A stretch of 63,141 nucleotides of DNA. Source: JBBBNV01 sp037137075. Lineage in GTDB: Bacteria; Bacillota; Bacilli; Paenibacillales; NBRC-103111. The notes under the pieces were generated by a model. That model worked only from the letters and a program-made list of their open reading frames with translations. It was not told the DNA's origin and ran no database searches. Positions within the stretch are counted from its first letter, which is position 1. Each line of letters opens with the position of its first letter. The stretch spans positions 1 to 63,141 of the forward strand of contig NZ_JBBBNV010000026.1 in NCBI RefSeq assembly GCF_037137075.1, given 5' to 3'. The position numbers and the translations under genes are program-made. This document shows positions 47,058 to 57,859 of the stretch, one piece after another.

Positions 47058-47490
47058 GTGCAAGTTCCTCCTCGGGTTGCGGCGTCGGCGGGATAATAAG
47101 ACCAAGCAGCTCCTCCAGCCGATCCAGCCGTCCTTCATAATAAAGATAGCCTATCAGGCATTCAAATGCGGTCGCGTGCCGGTAGTCCAGCACATCGGCG
47201 TTTTTAGGCACCGTGCCGGACTTGGCATTGCGGCCGCGTTTGACAACATCGATTTCCTCCTCGGTCAGATGAGGCATCCACTCCTGAAGAAAGCGGGATT
47301 GAGCCTTCGCCGATACGAAGCGCGTCGATTCACGGTGCAAATGATTCGGCTTCAGCTGCGTGCGGGAAATCAAATACTGCCGCACCAGCATCTCGTAAAT
47401 CGCATCTCCGGCATAGGCAAGCACCAGCGGCGGCAGCTGACCCGCAGGCCTGGACGGTGAAAATAAAAGCAAACCTCGATTCATATCCAT
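47047..47490 (-). CDS. mrnC: Mini-ribonuclease III (MrnC)
   Basis: 147 residues: an RNase III catalytic domain without the double-stranded RNA-binding domain. The signature LAYAGDAIYEMLVR includes Asp29 and Glu33 near the metal site, and HATAFECLIGYLYYEGRLDRLEEL carries the second acidic pair. In Bacillus it trims the ends of 23S rRNA. ATG behind GGAGGAAGTAAAGC, four bases after cysS; its stop overlaps rlmB. Confidence 0.94.
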   Translation of the reverse strand: MDMNRGLLLFSPSRPAGQLPPLVLAYAGDAIYEMLVRQYLISRTQLKPNHLHRESTRFVSAKAQSRFLQEWMPHLTEEEIDVVKRGRNAKSGTVPKNADVLDYRHATAFECLIGYLYYEGRLDRLEELLGLIIPPTPQPEEELARGE

Positions 47491-47493
47491 GCT

Positions 47494-48880
<1,387 letters not shown>

Positions 48881-48900
<20 letters not shown>

Positions 48901-49555
48901 GTGTGCGTTGTCCTCCTTGAATTTGTTTCTCCTGCTCGCGGATCTGCTCCCGCATCTCGTCTATTTGCTTCTGCATGGTTGCCAGCATATCAATAACAGG
49001 GTCCGGCAGGCTGGCATGATCCAGTTTATTCACCCGCTGACCGTTTAGCTTCACCACTTTGCCCGGAATGCCCACAACCGTGCTGTACGGCGGGACCTCG
49101 CGGAGAACAACTGAATTAGCCCCGATCATCGAGTATTCACCGACGGTGAAGGAACCGAGCACCTTCGCCCCTGAGCTCACCATAACATTGTTTCCCAATG
49201 TAGGGTGGCGCTTGCCTTTTTCTTTTCCGTTACCGCCCAAGGTAACGCCCTGAAACAATACGACATCATCCCCGATTTCGCATGTCTCGCCGATAACCAC
49301 ACCCATACCGTGGTCGATAAACAGCCGCTGGCCGATTCGCGCGCCCGGATGAATCTCAATCCCCGTAAAAAATCGCGCGATTTGACTAATCATTCTGGCC
49401 ATCGTGAACCAGTGGCGCACATAGAACCAACGCGCAATCCGGTAAGCCCAAATCGCATGAAGCCCGGAGTAGGTAAGAATAACCTCCAGTTTGCTTTTGG
49501 CAGCCGGATCATTGTCAAATACAGCCTGAATGTCCGATTCAATCAGTTTCCACAT
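48881..49555 (-). CDS. cysE: Serine O-acetyltransferase
   Basis: First committed step of cysteine synthesis: serine plus acetyl-CoA to O-acetylserine. ATG at 49555 (MWKLIESDIQAVFDNDPAA) behind GGAAGGAG gives 224 residues. The helical N-terminus is followed by a left-handed beta-helix of hexapeptide repeats (IEIHPGARIGQRLFIDHGMGVVIGE with the active-site Asp-His, ... VTLGGNGKEKGKRHP). The C-terminal tail extends as a charged coil after residue 195. Controlled by the T-box upstream. Confidence 0.96.
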
Positions 49556-49674
49556 GTTCGTTTCTCCTTCCAGCCCAGAAATCGGCTTCGCCGGGTCTAG
49601 GCAAGACAATACGATGATAAGCGTTATCATAACTCGGGTACCCTTCTGCCGCTTAACCGATGCTGAATACAGAA

Positions 49675-49990
49675 CAACAAAAAAGCCTCTGCAGCCATAA
49701 GGCTACAGAGGCGCAGGTTGACGCGGTTCCACTCTGCTTGAATGCACTGCCTGTCCCACATGCACTGGGCAGGATAGAAAGCATTCCACTTTGGGCATCC
49801 GTAACGGGGACGATCCGGCACAGCCTACTGGGCGACCTTTGCGAAGGCAAAGACAGCAGCCGTTGGGCTGGGCAGCTCACAGGTGCATTTCCGTTAAAGT
49901 GAATTGGACAACTTCCAGCTCGGCACCTTCATGCCGGTTGTCTTCTCTGGGAATTCAGCCTTTATCGTACTCTCCTGATCAATGCTTTTC
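49675..49990 (-). ncRNA. T-box riboswitch, cysteine-specific (cysE-cysS leader)
   Basis: All landmarks are visible on the minus strand: AGTA and AGAGA motifs of Stem I near 49970-49945, a specifier loop with codon TGC (49887-49885, Cys) followed by A, the T-box AGAGTGGAACCGCG (49735-49722) that binds the uncharged tRNA acceptor end, and a terminator, GCCTCTGTAGCC...GGCTGCAGAGGC then TTTTTT (49712-49675). Uncharged tRNA-Cys would favour antitermination. A promoter, TAGACT-18-TATACT, ends near 50000. It sits between gltX and cysE, so gltX is not under its control. Confidence 0.9.
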
Positions 49991-50102
49991 ATTCTTCCAT
50001 ACAGTATAACAGATGAACCACTCTACAGTCTACGAGCGTTACTGCAATCCTACTGCAATCTTGTACAAACAAAAAAGTTGCACCTTCCTTCAAGACCTGC
50101 CG

Positions 50103-51557
50103 CTACAGCAGGTTGGCCAGTCGAGCCAGCACGCGGCCTCTTCCAAGCAAGTACAGCGTTTCGTTCAAATCAGGTCCATGCATTTGACCGGTCAAGGCCA
50201 CCCGGACAGGCATGAACAGCTGCTTTCCTTTATAGCCGGTTTCCTGCTGAACAGCCTTCAGCAGCGCCTTCATCGAATCGGTGGTATAGTCCGCAGCCTG
50301 CTCCACCTGATTCTTGAAGCTGGACAATACAGCGTGAACATGCTCTTCAGCGAGCAGGGCCCGGCCTTCTTCGTCATATTCCTGTCCGTCACGGAAGAAC
50401 AGCTCCGATTTATCGACAATTTCAGCAGCGAAGTTCAGTTGCTCCTTATATAGGCCAATCAGCTTCACCGCCCACTCGCGCTGCGCTTCATCCAGCTGCT
50501 CCGGCAGCCGGCCCGCCTTCTGAAGCTGCGGCAAGCACAAGTCAACGATGCGGGAAAGATCCGCTTTTTTAATATAGGCGTTGTTCATCCAGTTCAGCTT
50601 GTCCATATCAAATACAGCCGGGCTCTTGGAGACACGGGACAGGTCAAACTGGGCGATCAGCTCTTCCTTGGTAAATATCTCTTCCTCGCCGCCGGGTGAC
50701 CAGCCGAGCAGAGCGATGAAATTGACAATCGCCTCCGGCAAATAGCCTAACGAGTTGTACTGTGCAATAAACTGCACGATTGATTCGTCGCGTTTGCTCA
50801 TTTTTTTGCGATCCGGGTTTAGGATAATGGACAAATGCGCAAACTCCGGCGCCTGCAGCCCGAGCGCTTCATACATCATCAGCTGCCGAGGAGTATTGGA
50901 CAAATGCTCTTCGCCACGGATAACAAGCGAGATGTCCATCAAATGATCATCGAGAATAACAGCAAAGTTATAGGTTGGAATGCCATCGGGACGGACAATA
51001 ATAAAATCGCCGATCCCGTCCGATTCGAATTCGACATGCCCGCGGACACGGTCCTCGAAGGCCACAATACGGTTTTCCGGAACACGGAAACGAATCGATG
51101 GCTTGCGGCCCTGCGCCTCAAGTTCCCGGCGCTCATCCTCGGTCAGGCTGCGGCACTTGCCGGCGTATTTGGGCGTCTCCCCGCGCGCTTCTTGCTCCGC
51201 CCGCTCCGCCTCAATCTCCGCCTCTGTACAGTAACAACGGTACGCGTTCCCTGCGGCAAGCAGTTGGTCTATAAATGGCTGATACAGGCCAAGTCGTTCC
51301 GTTTGACGGTACGGACCGTAGCTTCCGCCGACATCAACGCTTTCATCCCAATCTACGCCCAGCCAGCGCAAGCCGTCCAATTGATTGTCAATCCCGGACT
51401 CTACATGCCGGGATTGGTCGGTGTCCTCAAAGCGGACAATGAAAGAACCGCCCTGCTTGCGCGCCAGCAAGTAATTAAACAGGGCTGTACGGGCCCCGCC
51501 GATATGTAAATGCCCGGTCGGACTCGGGGCATATCTTACACGAAACGATGTAGACAT
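50103..51557 (-). CDS. gltX: Glutamyl-tRNA synthetase
   Basis: 484 residues, class I. PSPTGHLHIGGART holds the HIGH-type motif at 18-21 and KKMSKRDE the KMSKS motif near 250. In most Gram-positives this enzyme is non-discriminating and also charges tRNA-Gln for the amidotransferase; the C-terminal anticodon-binding region fits that group but specificity cannot be read directly. It lies 46 bases after ispF and is followed by the cysE T-box. Confidence 0.96.
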   Translation of the reverse strand: MSTSFRVRYAPSPTGHLHIGGARTALFNYLLARKQGGSFIVRFEDTDQSRHVESGIDNQLDGLRWLGVDWDESVDVGGSYGPYRQTERLGLYQPFIDQLLAAGNAYRCYCTEAEIEAERAEQEARGETPKYAGKCRSLTEDERRELEAQGRKPSIRFRVPENRIVAFEDRVRGHVEFESDGIGDFIIVRPDGIPTYNFAVILDDHLMDISLVIRGEEHLSNTPRQLMMYEALGLQAPEFAHLSIILNPDRKKMSKRDESIVQFIAQYNSLGYLPEAIVNFIALLGWSPGGEEEIFTKEELIAQFDLSRVSKSPAVFDMDKLNWMNNAYIKKADLSRIVDLCLPQLQKAGRLPEQLDEAQREWAVKLIGLYKEQLNFAAEIVDKSELFFRDGQEYDEEGRALLAEEHVHAVLSSFKNQVEQAADYTTDSMKALLKAVQQETGYKGKQLFMPVRVALTGQMHGPDLNETLYLLGRGRVLARLANLL

Positions 51558-51603
51558 GATTTCACAGTTCTCCTCTCAGCAATCGACCCCAATATTGACG
51601 TTA

Positions 51604-52089
51604 TCATAGCACATGTTGAATTAAGCAGACAACAGCCTGAGCGGCGATTCCTTCCTCCCTGCCTGTAAAACCAAGCTTCTCCGTTGTGGTCGCCTTGACG
51701 TTCACCTGAGAGACATCCGCTTCGAGGGCAGCCGCGATCCGCTCCGCCATCTGAGGGACGTAAGGCGCCATTTTGGGCCGCTGTGCAATGATCGTGCAGT
51801 CAATGTTCCCCAGCTTGTAGCCCCGCTCCTTCACCAGCTTCCAAACGTCCAGCAGCAGCTGATAGCTGTCCGCATCCTTATAGGCCTGATCCGTATCCGG
51901 AAAATGCTTGCCGATATCGCCCAGCGCCACGGCGCCCAGCACTGCATCGCTCACCGCGTGCAGCAGCACATCCGCATCGGAATGGCCCAGCAGCCCTTTC
52001 TCAAACGGAATGTCCACCCCGCCGATAATGCACTTACGCCCTTCCACCAGTTGATGCACATCATACCCTTGTCCTACGCGAATCATCAT
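51604..52089 (-). CDS. ispF: 2-C-methyl-D-erythritol 2,4-cyclodiphosphate synthase
   Basis: 161 residues. Fifth step of the MEP isoprenoid pathway. Zinc ligands Asp10, His12 and His44 are seen in GYDVHQL and LGHSDADVLLHA. The trimer-forming C-terminus FTGREEGIAAQAVVCLI is intact. The ATG overlaps the ispD stop (ATGA), so the two pathway enzymes are translationally coupled. Confidence 0.97.
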   Translation of the reverse strand: MMIRVGQGYDVHQLVEGRKCIIGGVDIPFEKGLLGHSDADVLLHAVSDAVLGAVALGDIGKHFPDTDQAYKDADSYQLLLDVWKLVKERGYKLGNIDCTIIAQRPKMAPYVPQMAERIAAALEADVSQVNVKATTTEKLGFTGREEGIAAQAVVCLIQHVL

Positions 52090-52802
52090 TTCGTTTCCTC
52101 TCCCTTAGTTTCAGTCTGCCTTGCGCTTAACAGCCATTCTGCAAGCTGAAGGTCCTCCGGCGTCGTAATTTTCACATTCGTGTAGCTGCCTTCCACCACA
52201 TGCACTGTGTGCCCGGCCCGCTCCACAACCATAGCATCATCCGTCCCCAAGAACGAATGTTCCCTCGCCTGTTCATGGGCATCTCGCAGCCAATCAGCGC
52301 GAAAAGCCTGCGGCGTATGGATCGCCCACAAGCTGGAACGGTCAGGGGTCGAGCGGATTTCTCCACCCGCATCTACAACCTTAATGGTATCCTTCACCGG
52401 CACAGCCAGCACCGCAGCCCCTGTGTCCCGCGCCTTCCGCCAGCAGCGAAGCACGTCGGCCTCCTGAACAAACGGGCGTACGCCATCATGCACCAGAATC
52501 CATTCCAGACGAGCAGGAAGCGCCTGCAAGCCGAAATAAACGGACTCCTGCCGCTCTCGGCCGCCGGCGACCACAGCCTTCACTTTACTCAGCCGATATT
52601 GCCGCACAAACGCTTCATTGCGCTCCACATCCTGCGCGCCGACAACAAGAACAACCGAGCTTACCTCAGCAATACGTTCGAATACCTCTAGGGTATGCAC
52701 CACAATCGGTTTTTCCTTCAGCAGCAAATATTGCTTGCTCTCCGCCGTGCCCATCCGCGATCCCCTGCCGGCGGCAACGACGATAACGCCTATGCTCCCC
52801 AT
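52086..52802 (-). CDS. ispD: 2-C-methyl-D-erythritol 4-phosphate cytidylyltransferase
   Basis: 238 residues. Third step of the MEP pathway: CTP plus MEP to CDP-ME. The nucleotide-binding VVAAGRGSRMG is at 8-18, with VHDGVRPF, PVKDTIK and TDDAMVVERAGHTVHVVEGSYTNVKITTPEDL following in order. Coupled to ispF. A terminator for the upstream yacL lies 95 bases before it, so ispD probably has its own promoter. Confidence 0.97.
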   Translation of the reverse strand: MGSIGVIVVAAGRGSRMGTAESKQYLLLKEKPIVVHTLEVFERIAEVSSVVLVVGAQDVERNEAFVRQYRLSKVKAVVAGGRERQESVYFGLQALPARLEWILVHDGVRPFVQEADVLRCWRKARDTGAAVLAVPVKDTIKVVDAGGEIRSTPDRSSLWAIHTPQAFRADWLRDAHEQAREHSFLGTDDAMVVERAGHTVHVVEGSYTNVKITTPEDLQLAEWLLSARQTETKGEETK

Positions 52803-52897
52803 GAATCCGACTCCCCTGCCTGCATTCTGACTTATCGGCCTCTAAACAGGCTAGCAGGCTTCCTGCTCATGCATCAGCAACAATCCTGCTCCCCAGA

Positions 52898-52940
52898 TTG
52901 AATAAAGAAGCGCAGGCAGCACAAAGGCTGCCTGCTTCTT
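52898..52940 (-). terminator. Terminator after yacL
   Basis: GAAGCAGGCAGC and GCTGCCTGCGCTTC pair around CTTTGT, followed by TTTATTC on the minus strand. It lies about 150 bases beyond the yacL stop; the stretch between shows no gene. Confidence 0.8.
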
Positions 52941-53091
52941 ATATTCAGGGATAATCCGTTTCCAGGCCCGGTGCGCTTCTGAACTGCAGGACGATATCAA
53001 TATGGCAACACCCTACTCATACCGGTCCCGGTTCTTGTCACAGGCCTCTCGTTATCCCGGCCAGTACCATGTCAGATACTACTATACAGGT

Positions 53092-54201
53092 TTACTGTGC
53101 TTTTTCCAACAGTTTGGGCTTGGCAAAAATCATCCGACCGGCGGAGGTCTGCAGGACGCTGGTGACCAGCACCTCAATCGTAGCTCCAATGAAGTCGCGG
53201 CCGCCTTCAACGACGATCATGGTGCCGTCATCCAAATAAGCAACGCCTTGTCCATGCTCCTTGCCGTCTTTAATCACCTGTGCGACGATTTCCTCACCCG
53301 GCAAAACGACCGGCTTCACGGCATTCGCCAAATCATTAATGTTGAGAACGGATACGCCCTGCAGCTCACACACCTTGTTCAGGTTGAAATCATTGGTGAT
53401 GACTTTACCCTGCAGCAGCTTGGCCAGCTTAACCAGCTTACTGTCGACCTCGGAGATTTCATCGAAATCCCCTTCATAGATAAGCACCTTCACATCGAGC
53501 TCTTTTTGAATCTTGTTCAAAATATCGAGCCCCCGCCGCCCGCGGTTCCGCTTCAGCAAATCCGAGGAATCTGCAATATGCTGCAGCTCTTCAAGCACAA
53601 ACTCCGGAATTACGAGCGTACCTTCAATGAAGCCGGTTTTACAAATGTCAGCGATGCGCCCGTCAATAATGACACTGGTGTCCAATATTTTATGCTCGCG
53701 GGGATGCGGCGGCGCTTCCCCTTCTTCCTTGCCCCCGGACCGGCCCGGCGCCAGCGCAAACAGCTCCGCCTGCTTCGTGTAGCCGATACGGAACCCGCTG
53801 TACCCCAGCACCAGAGTCACGCCCAGAGTCAGCATGCCCCCGATCCACGCTACCTTGGTCAACGCGGGAAGCAGCAGGAGCGAGATAAGTAATCCCATGA
53901 TAAGTCCAATGATTCCTCCGCTTAAATCGGGAAACGGCAGCGTCCCCAGCCACTCTTCCCAGCGGCGCAGCTTCCGCGCGGTCCATTCGGCAACCCATAT
54001 TCCGCCAAAATACAGCAGTCCTGCGAAAACCCCCATAATCCACAGCGTTTCCCCGCCGAGCGGGCCGATTTGCATAACCGGAGCAAGCAGCTCCCGGAAG
54101 CCTTGACCTACAACATGGCTCCACTGATAGCCGATCAGCGCTCCGAGTGCCGCAAACAGCAGCTGCCATTTTACTCTATTCACTGTTTGACTCACCTCCA
54201 A
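53092..54201 (-). CDS. yacL: PIN and TRAM domain membrane protein (YacL-like)
   Basis: 369 residues. Four N-terminal transmembrane helices (about 13-33, 53-72, 94-114, 118-140) are followed by a charged linker and a PIN nuclease-like domain starting HKILDTSVIIDGRIADI (Asp174 first). A C-terminal TRAM domain comes near 285-345 (GKEHGQGVAYLDDGTMIVVEGG). Firmicutes YacL lies between disA or radA and ispD and is of unknown substrate. Acidic PIN residues are present, so RNase activity is possible. Confidence 0.9.
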   Translation of the reverse strand: MEVSQTVNRVKWQLLFAALGALIGYQWSHVVGQGFRELLAPVMQIGPLGGETLWIMGVFAGLLYFGGIWVAEWTARKLRRWEEWLGTLPFPDLSGGIIGLIMGLLISLLLLPALTKVAWIGGMLTLGVTLVLGYSGFRIGYTKQAELFALAPGRSGGKEEGEAPPHPREHKILDTSVIIDGRIADICKTGFIEGTLVIPEFVLEELQHIADSSDLLKRNRGRRGLDILNKIQKELDVKVLIYEGDFDEISEVDSKLVKLAKLLQGKVITNDFNLNKVCELQGVSVLNINDLANAVKPVVLPGEEIVAQVIKDGKEHGQGVAYLDDGTMIVVEGGRDFIGATIEVLVTSVLQTSAGRMIFAKPKLLEKAQ

Positions 54202-54269
54202 AAATCCAGAAACAAATTGGTTTCTCTTTACAATTATGAACCATTTTCCCTTCGGCTAATCATAATTTG

Positions 54270-54318
54270 GACAACAAAAAAAGCACTTATTTTCATGATC
54301 TGAAAATAAATGCTTTTT
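54270..54318 (-). terminator. Terminator after pssA
   Basis: AAAAAGCATTTATTTTCA pairs with TGAAAATAAGTGCTTTTT with one mismatch and is followed by TTTGTTG. Because the stem ends in A/T runs it could act in both directions. Confidence 0.78.
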
Positions 54319-54365
54319 ATTTGGCAACCTTTATTCAATTGCATACAGGCCAAGTCGTATTCCCG

Positions 54366-55094
54366 CTAAATATGCTTGTGCTCCTCACGCGATTGCTCGC
54401 GATTGCGGCGTTTCCGGAAGAAGAACAGCAGCCTAACGTTTTTTTTTAATCCGTACAGCGCGTACAGCAGCAATGGGATAAAGATCAGCTTAGACGAGAT
54501 GCTTGGGTACAAGCAGCCGACGACGACCGCGGCAACAACAATGACCGGCGTTACCCATAAAGCCGCTTTCGGCAGGCCCAGCTTCTTGAAATTGGGATAT
54601 TTCACGGTGCTGACCATCAAATAGGACAGCAGCAGCGTACTGATAAACAGTACATAAGGAGGAAGCTCGTTGTGGAACAGCGCAAGCGTGCTCAGAATCC
54701 CCCCTGCCGCCGGAATCGGCAGCCCGATAAAGTATCCTGGAATTCCGTCCACAACATTAAACCTGGCAAGACGCAATGCTCCGCAAATCGGGAATATTGC
54801 CGTTACAATCCAGCTAGTGGCATTATTCATGTCCTGAAAAGCAACCACATACATAATAAATGCCGGTGCCACACCAAAAGAAATGACGTCAGAAAGGGAA
54901 TCCAGCTCTTTGCCGAATTCGCTTTGGGCGTTTAACGCCCGGGCCACCCGTCCGTCGAGGCCATCCAGCAGCATCGCTATAATGACCATAATAGCAGCAA
55001 ACTGGGCATTATCATTGAACACCAAAATGATCGCGATAATTCCCAGGAACAGATTGCCGACTGTGAACAGACTGGGAATGGACTTAGTTATCAT
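54366..55094 (-). CDS. pssA: CDP-diacylglycerol-serine O-phosphatidyltransferase
   Basis: 242 residues, integral membrane enzyme making phosphatidylserine for phosphatidylethanolamine. The CDP-alcohol phosphotransferase signature D-G-x2-A-R-x8-G-x3-D-x3-D is complete: Asp47, Gly48, Ala51, Arg52, Gly61, Asp65, Asp69. About six to eight transmembrane helices are predicted, and a basic C-terminus RKRRNREQSREEHKHI. Its place between disA and yacL differs from Bacillus subtilis. Confidence 0.94.
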   Translation of the reverse strand: MITKSIPSLFTVGNLFLGIIAIILVFNDNAQFAAIMVIIAMLLDGLDGRVARALNAQSEFGKELDSLSDVISFGVAPAFIMYVVAFQDMNNATSWIVTAIFPICGALRLARFNVVDGIPGYFIGLPIPAAGGILSTLALFHNELPPYVLFISTLLLSYLMVSTVKYPNFKKLGLPKAALWVTPVIVVAAVVVGCLYPSISSKLIFIPLLLYALYGLKKNVRLLFFFRKRRNREQSREEHKHI

Positions 55095-55204
55095 ATGTTT
55101 TATCCACCTCTGTTTTTACTATGCCCCAGATCAAAAAATACTTACCAAATCTTTAGATTCTCTTCACACTTTCTTCATACAACTACGTTATGATTGTATT
55201 TTAA

Positions 55205-56278
55205 TTAAATATGTCTGTCAATGAACAATTGTTTCTGAATCCGCTTTAATCCTTCCTTAATTGTACGTGCCCGCACCTCACCGATTCCGTCAACTTCATC
55301 CAGCTCTTCAATGGTAGCCGAGGTAATATAAGGCAGGAATTGAAACTTCTCGACCAGATTATTGATAATAACCGACGGCAGACGGGGGATTTTGTGCAAA
55401 ATCCGAAAGCCCCGAGGCGCAACCGATTCATCCAGAATCGTATTCGTATAAGGGTATCCCAGAAGCCGGACGATATGCTGCAAATCTAGAAGCTCATCAG
55501 AATTCAATTTCTTTAAGCCGTTCTGAATCTCTTTGATTTTCTCTTCGGACGGCTCGCGGCAATAATCCTTCAGAAGCAAATAAGCATCCTCTTCAATGTT
55601 CGCCACCAGCTCCTCCAGCTGCATGCTGATTAGACGCCCTTCGGTCCCCAGTTCATTAATATACCGCATAATTTCAGACTGAATCCGCATCACCATTTCG
55701 ACCCGCTGTACTACGTTGGAAACTTCCTGAAGGGTAACCAGCTCCTCAAACTCAGAGGCTCCGAGGTCGATAAATGCCTGGGAGAGGACGACCTTATACT
55801 TATCCAGCGTTTGTATGGCCTGATTGGCTTTGGCCAAAATAACGCCGATATCCTTAAGCGCATAGCGCAAATTGCCTTGATACAGGGTAATGATATTACG
55901 CCGCTGGGAGATGGAAATGACCAGTCTTCCCGTCTGCTTCGCCACCCGCTCCGCCGTCCGGTGCCGAATCCCGGTTTCAGTTGAAGGAATGGAGGGATTC
56001 GGAATGAGCTGCGTATTGGCGTGCAGTATTTTTTTTACATCGCCGCTCAAAATTATGGCACCGTCCATCTTGGCCAGCTCATACAAATTATTCGGTGTAA
56101 AATCACAATTGATGGTGAACCCGCCATCCACCAATTCCATTACCTCCGAACTGCAATCGACGACAATCAGCGCCCCCGTCTTCGCCCGCAGTACGTTTTC
56201 CAGCCCTTCCCGAAACGGCGTACCTGGCGCCACCAGCTTCAATATTTGGCTGAGCATGTCCCGATGTTCATCTTTCAT
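55205..56278 (-). CDS. disA: DNA integrity scanning diadenylate cyclase DisA
   Basis: 357 residues. Makes cyclic di-AMP while scanning DNA for branched structures and delays sporulation when damage is met. The DAC domain shows DGA at 72-74 and RHR at 105-107, the ATP-binding motifs. A helical spine follows, and a C-terminal helix-hairpin-helix domain (ITSATIEELDEVDGIGEVRARTIKEGLKRIQ) binds DNA. Twenty-two bases after radA, as in other Firmicutes. Confidence 0.97.
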   Translation of the reverse strand: MKDEHRDMLSQILKLVAPGTPFREGLENVLRAKTGALIVVDCSSEVMELVDGGFTINCDFTPNNLYELAKMDGAIILSGDVKKILHANTQLIPNPSIPSTETGIRHRTAERVAKQTGRLVISISQRRNIITLYQGNLRYALKDIGVILAKANQAIQTLDKYKVVLSQAFIDLGASEFEELVTLQEVSNVVQRVEMVMRIQSEIMRYINELGTEGRLISMQLEELVANIEEDAYLLLKDYCREPSEEKIKEIQNGLKKLNSDELLDLQHIVRLLGYPYTNTILDESVAPRGFRILHKIPRLPSVIINNLVEKFQFLPYITSATIEELDEVDGIGEVRARTIKEGLKRIQKQLFIDRHI

Positions 56279-56300
56279 CCTGTTTGCCCTCCTTGGCCGC

Positions 56301-57674
56301 TTATCTTCCGAACGCCGCGGTTAACGCTTCCGCTACGGTACTAACCCCAATAACCTCAATCCCTTTGGGCGGATTCCAGCCCTTCAGGCATTTATCCGGC
56401 ACGATCGCACGCTTGAAGCCAAGCTTCTTCGCTTCCTTCACCCGTGCGTCGATTCGCGACACAGCGCGTACCTCACCTGTAAGCCCGACCTCACCGAACA
56501 CAACATCATAGGCTTGTGTCGGCTGATCCCGAAAGCTGGAGGCAATGCTGATGGCAATCGCCAAATCGACTGCCGGTTCGTCGAGCTTCACGCCTCCGGC
56601 CACATTCAGATAAGCATCCTGATTTTGCAGGAAAAAGCCCATCCGCTTCTCCAGCACGGCAATAATCAACGACAAGCGGTTATGATCAACCCCCGTCGCC
56701 ATTCGGCGCGGACTGGGGAAGTTGGTAGCTGCGACGAGCGCCTGCATCTCTACTAGCACCGGCCGCGTCCCCTCCATACTGGCTACCACAATCGAGCCGG
56801 CTACACCCAAAGGACGTTCAGACAAAAACAGCTCCGACGGATTGGTCACTTCCTTCAGACCTGCTTCCTGCATCTCGAAAATACCGATTTCATTCGTTGA
56901 GCCAAACCGGTTCTTGACGGCCCGCAGCATCCGATAAGCATGATGCCGTTCACCTTCAAAATAAAGCACGCAGTCCACCATATGCTCCAGCAGCCTCGGT
57001 CCCGCAATAGCTCCCTCTTTGGTAACATGTCCCACTAAGACCGTAGCAATTCCTTTATGCTTCGCCAGCCGCATACAGTGGGCGGTGCACTCCCTAACCT
57101 GCGCCACACTTCCCGGTGCAGAGGTGATATCCGGATGAAAGGTGGTCTGAATAGAATCGATTACCAGAAAATCCGGTTCGATCTGCTCTATTGCTTCTTC
57201 CATGTTAACCAAATTGGTCGCACACAAAACGAACAAATGTTCCGATAACGCATTAAGGCGATCAGCCCTAAGCTTCGTTTGGCGGACCGATTCTTCCCCG
57301 GAGATGTAGAGAACTTTTAATCCGCTGCGGGTAAGAGCGTGAGAGGTTTGAAGCAGCAGGGTTGATTTGCCGATCCCAGGATCTCCGCCAACTAAAATAA
57401 GCGAGCCGGGAACAATACCGCCCCCGAGTACACGGTCCAGCTCCGGAATCAGTGTACTGATTCTTGCTTCGTGACTACTTTCTATATTTATGATGGAGGA
57501 CGGCTTTTCTTTCTTATGGATAAACGCCGAAGCGGCTCCCTTGGTTTTGACAGCCGGTGCCTCCGTTTCTTCCACAAACGTATTCCACGCCATACAGCCC
57601 GGGCATTTCCCGAGCCATTTGGCGGATTCATATCCGCACTCCTGACATACGAACTTCGTTTTTACTTTCGCCAT
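56301..57674 (-). CDS. radA: DNA repair protein RadA
   Basis: ATG at 57674 (MAKVKTKFVCQECGYESAKWLGKCPGC) gives 457 residues; the open frame upstream includes non-conserved sequence. Zinc finger Cys10, Cys13, Cys24, Cys27; Walker A GDPGIGKST at 97-105; the KNRFG motif characteristic of RadA; and a C-terminal Lon-like domain (DLAIAISIASSFRDQPTQAYDVVFGEVGLTGEVRAV). RadA is a branch-migration helicase in recombination. In operon with disA. Confidence 0.96.
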   Translation of the reverse strand: MAKVKTKFVCQECGYESAKWLGKCPGCMAWNTFVEETEAPAVKTKGAASAFIHKKEKPSSIINIESSHEARISTLIPELDRVLGGGIVPGSLILVGGDPGIGKSTLLLQTSHALTRSGLKVLYISGEESVRQTKLRADRLNALSEHLFVLCATNLVNMEEAIEQIEPDFLVIDSIQTTFHPDITSAPGSVAQVRECTAHCMRLAKHKGIATVLVGHVTKEGAIAGPRLLEHMVDCVLYFEGERHHAYRMLRAVKNRFGSTNEIGIFEMQEAGLKEVTNPSELFLSERPLGVAGSIVVASMEGTRPVLVEMQALVAATNFPSPRRMATGVDHNRLSLIIAVLEKRMGFFLQNQDAYLNVAGGVKLDEPAVDLAIAISIASSFRDQPTQAYDVVFGEVGLTGEVRAVSRIDARVKEAKKLGFKRAIVPDKCLKGWNPPKGIEVIGVSTVAEALTAAFGR

Positions 57675-57770
57675 GGACAGCTTACCCTTTCTTTCCGTTT
57701 CACATTCGAGCTGCATTTCAAATTTTACCATTCCAGCGGCTGCAAGGAAACCCTTTCCCCTCCGCATAAG

Positions 57771-57830
57771 AAAAAAAAGCATACGGGACCGTCAGTCACT
57801 GTGCGACTAGCGGTATTTCCCCGTATGCTT
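57771..57830 (-). terminator. Terminator of the ctsR-mcsA-mcsB-clpC operon
   Basis: AGCATACGGG pairs with CCCGTATGCT around a longer inner structure, followed by TTTTTTTT on the minus strand, 30 bases after clpC. Confidence 0.86.
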
Positions 57831-57859
57831 GGCGGTAAATCGAGCTTTAACGCCCTATA

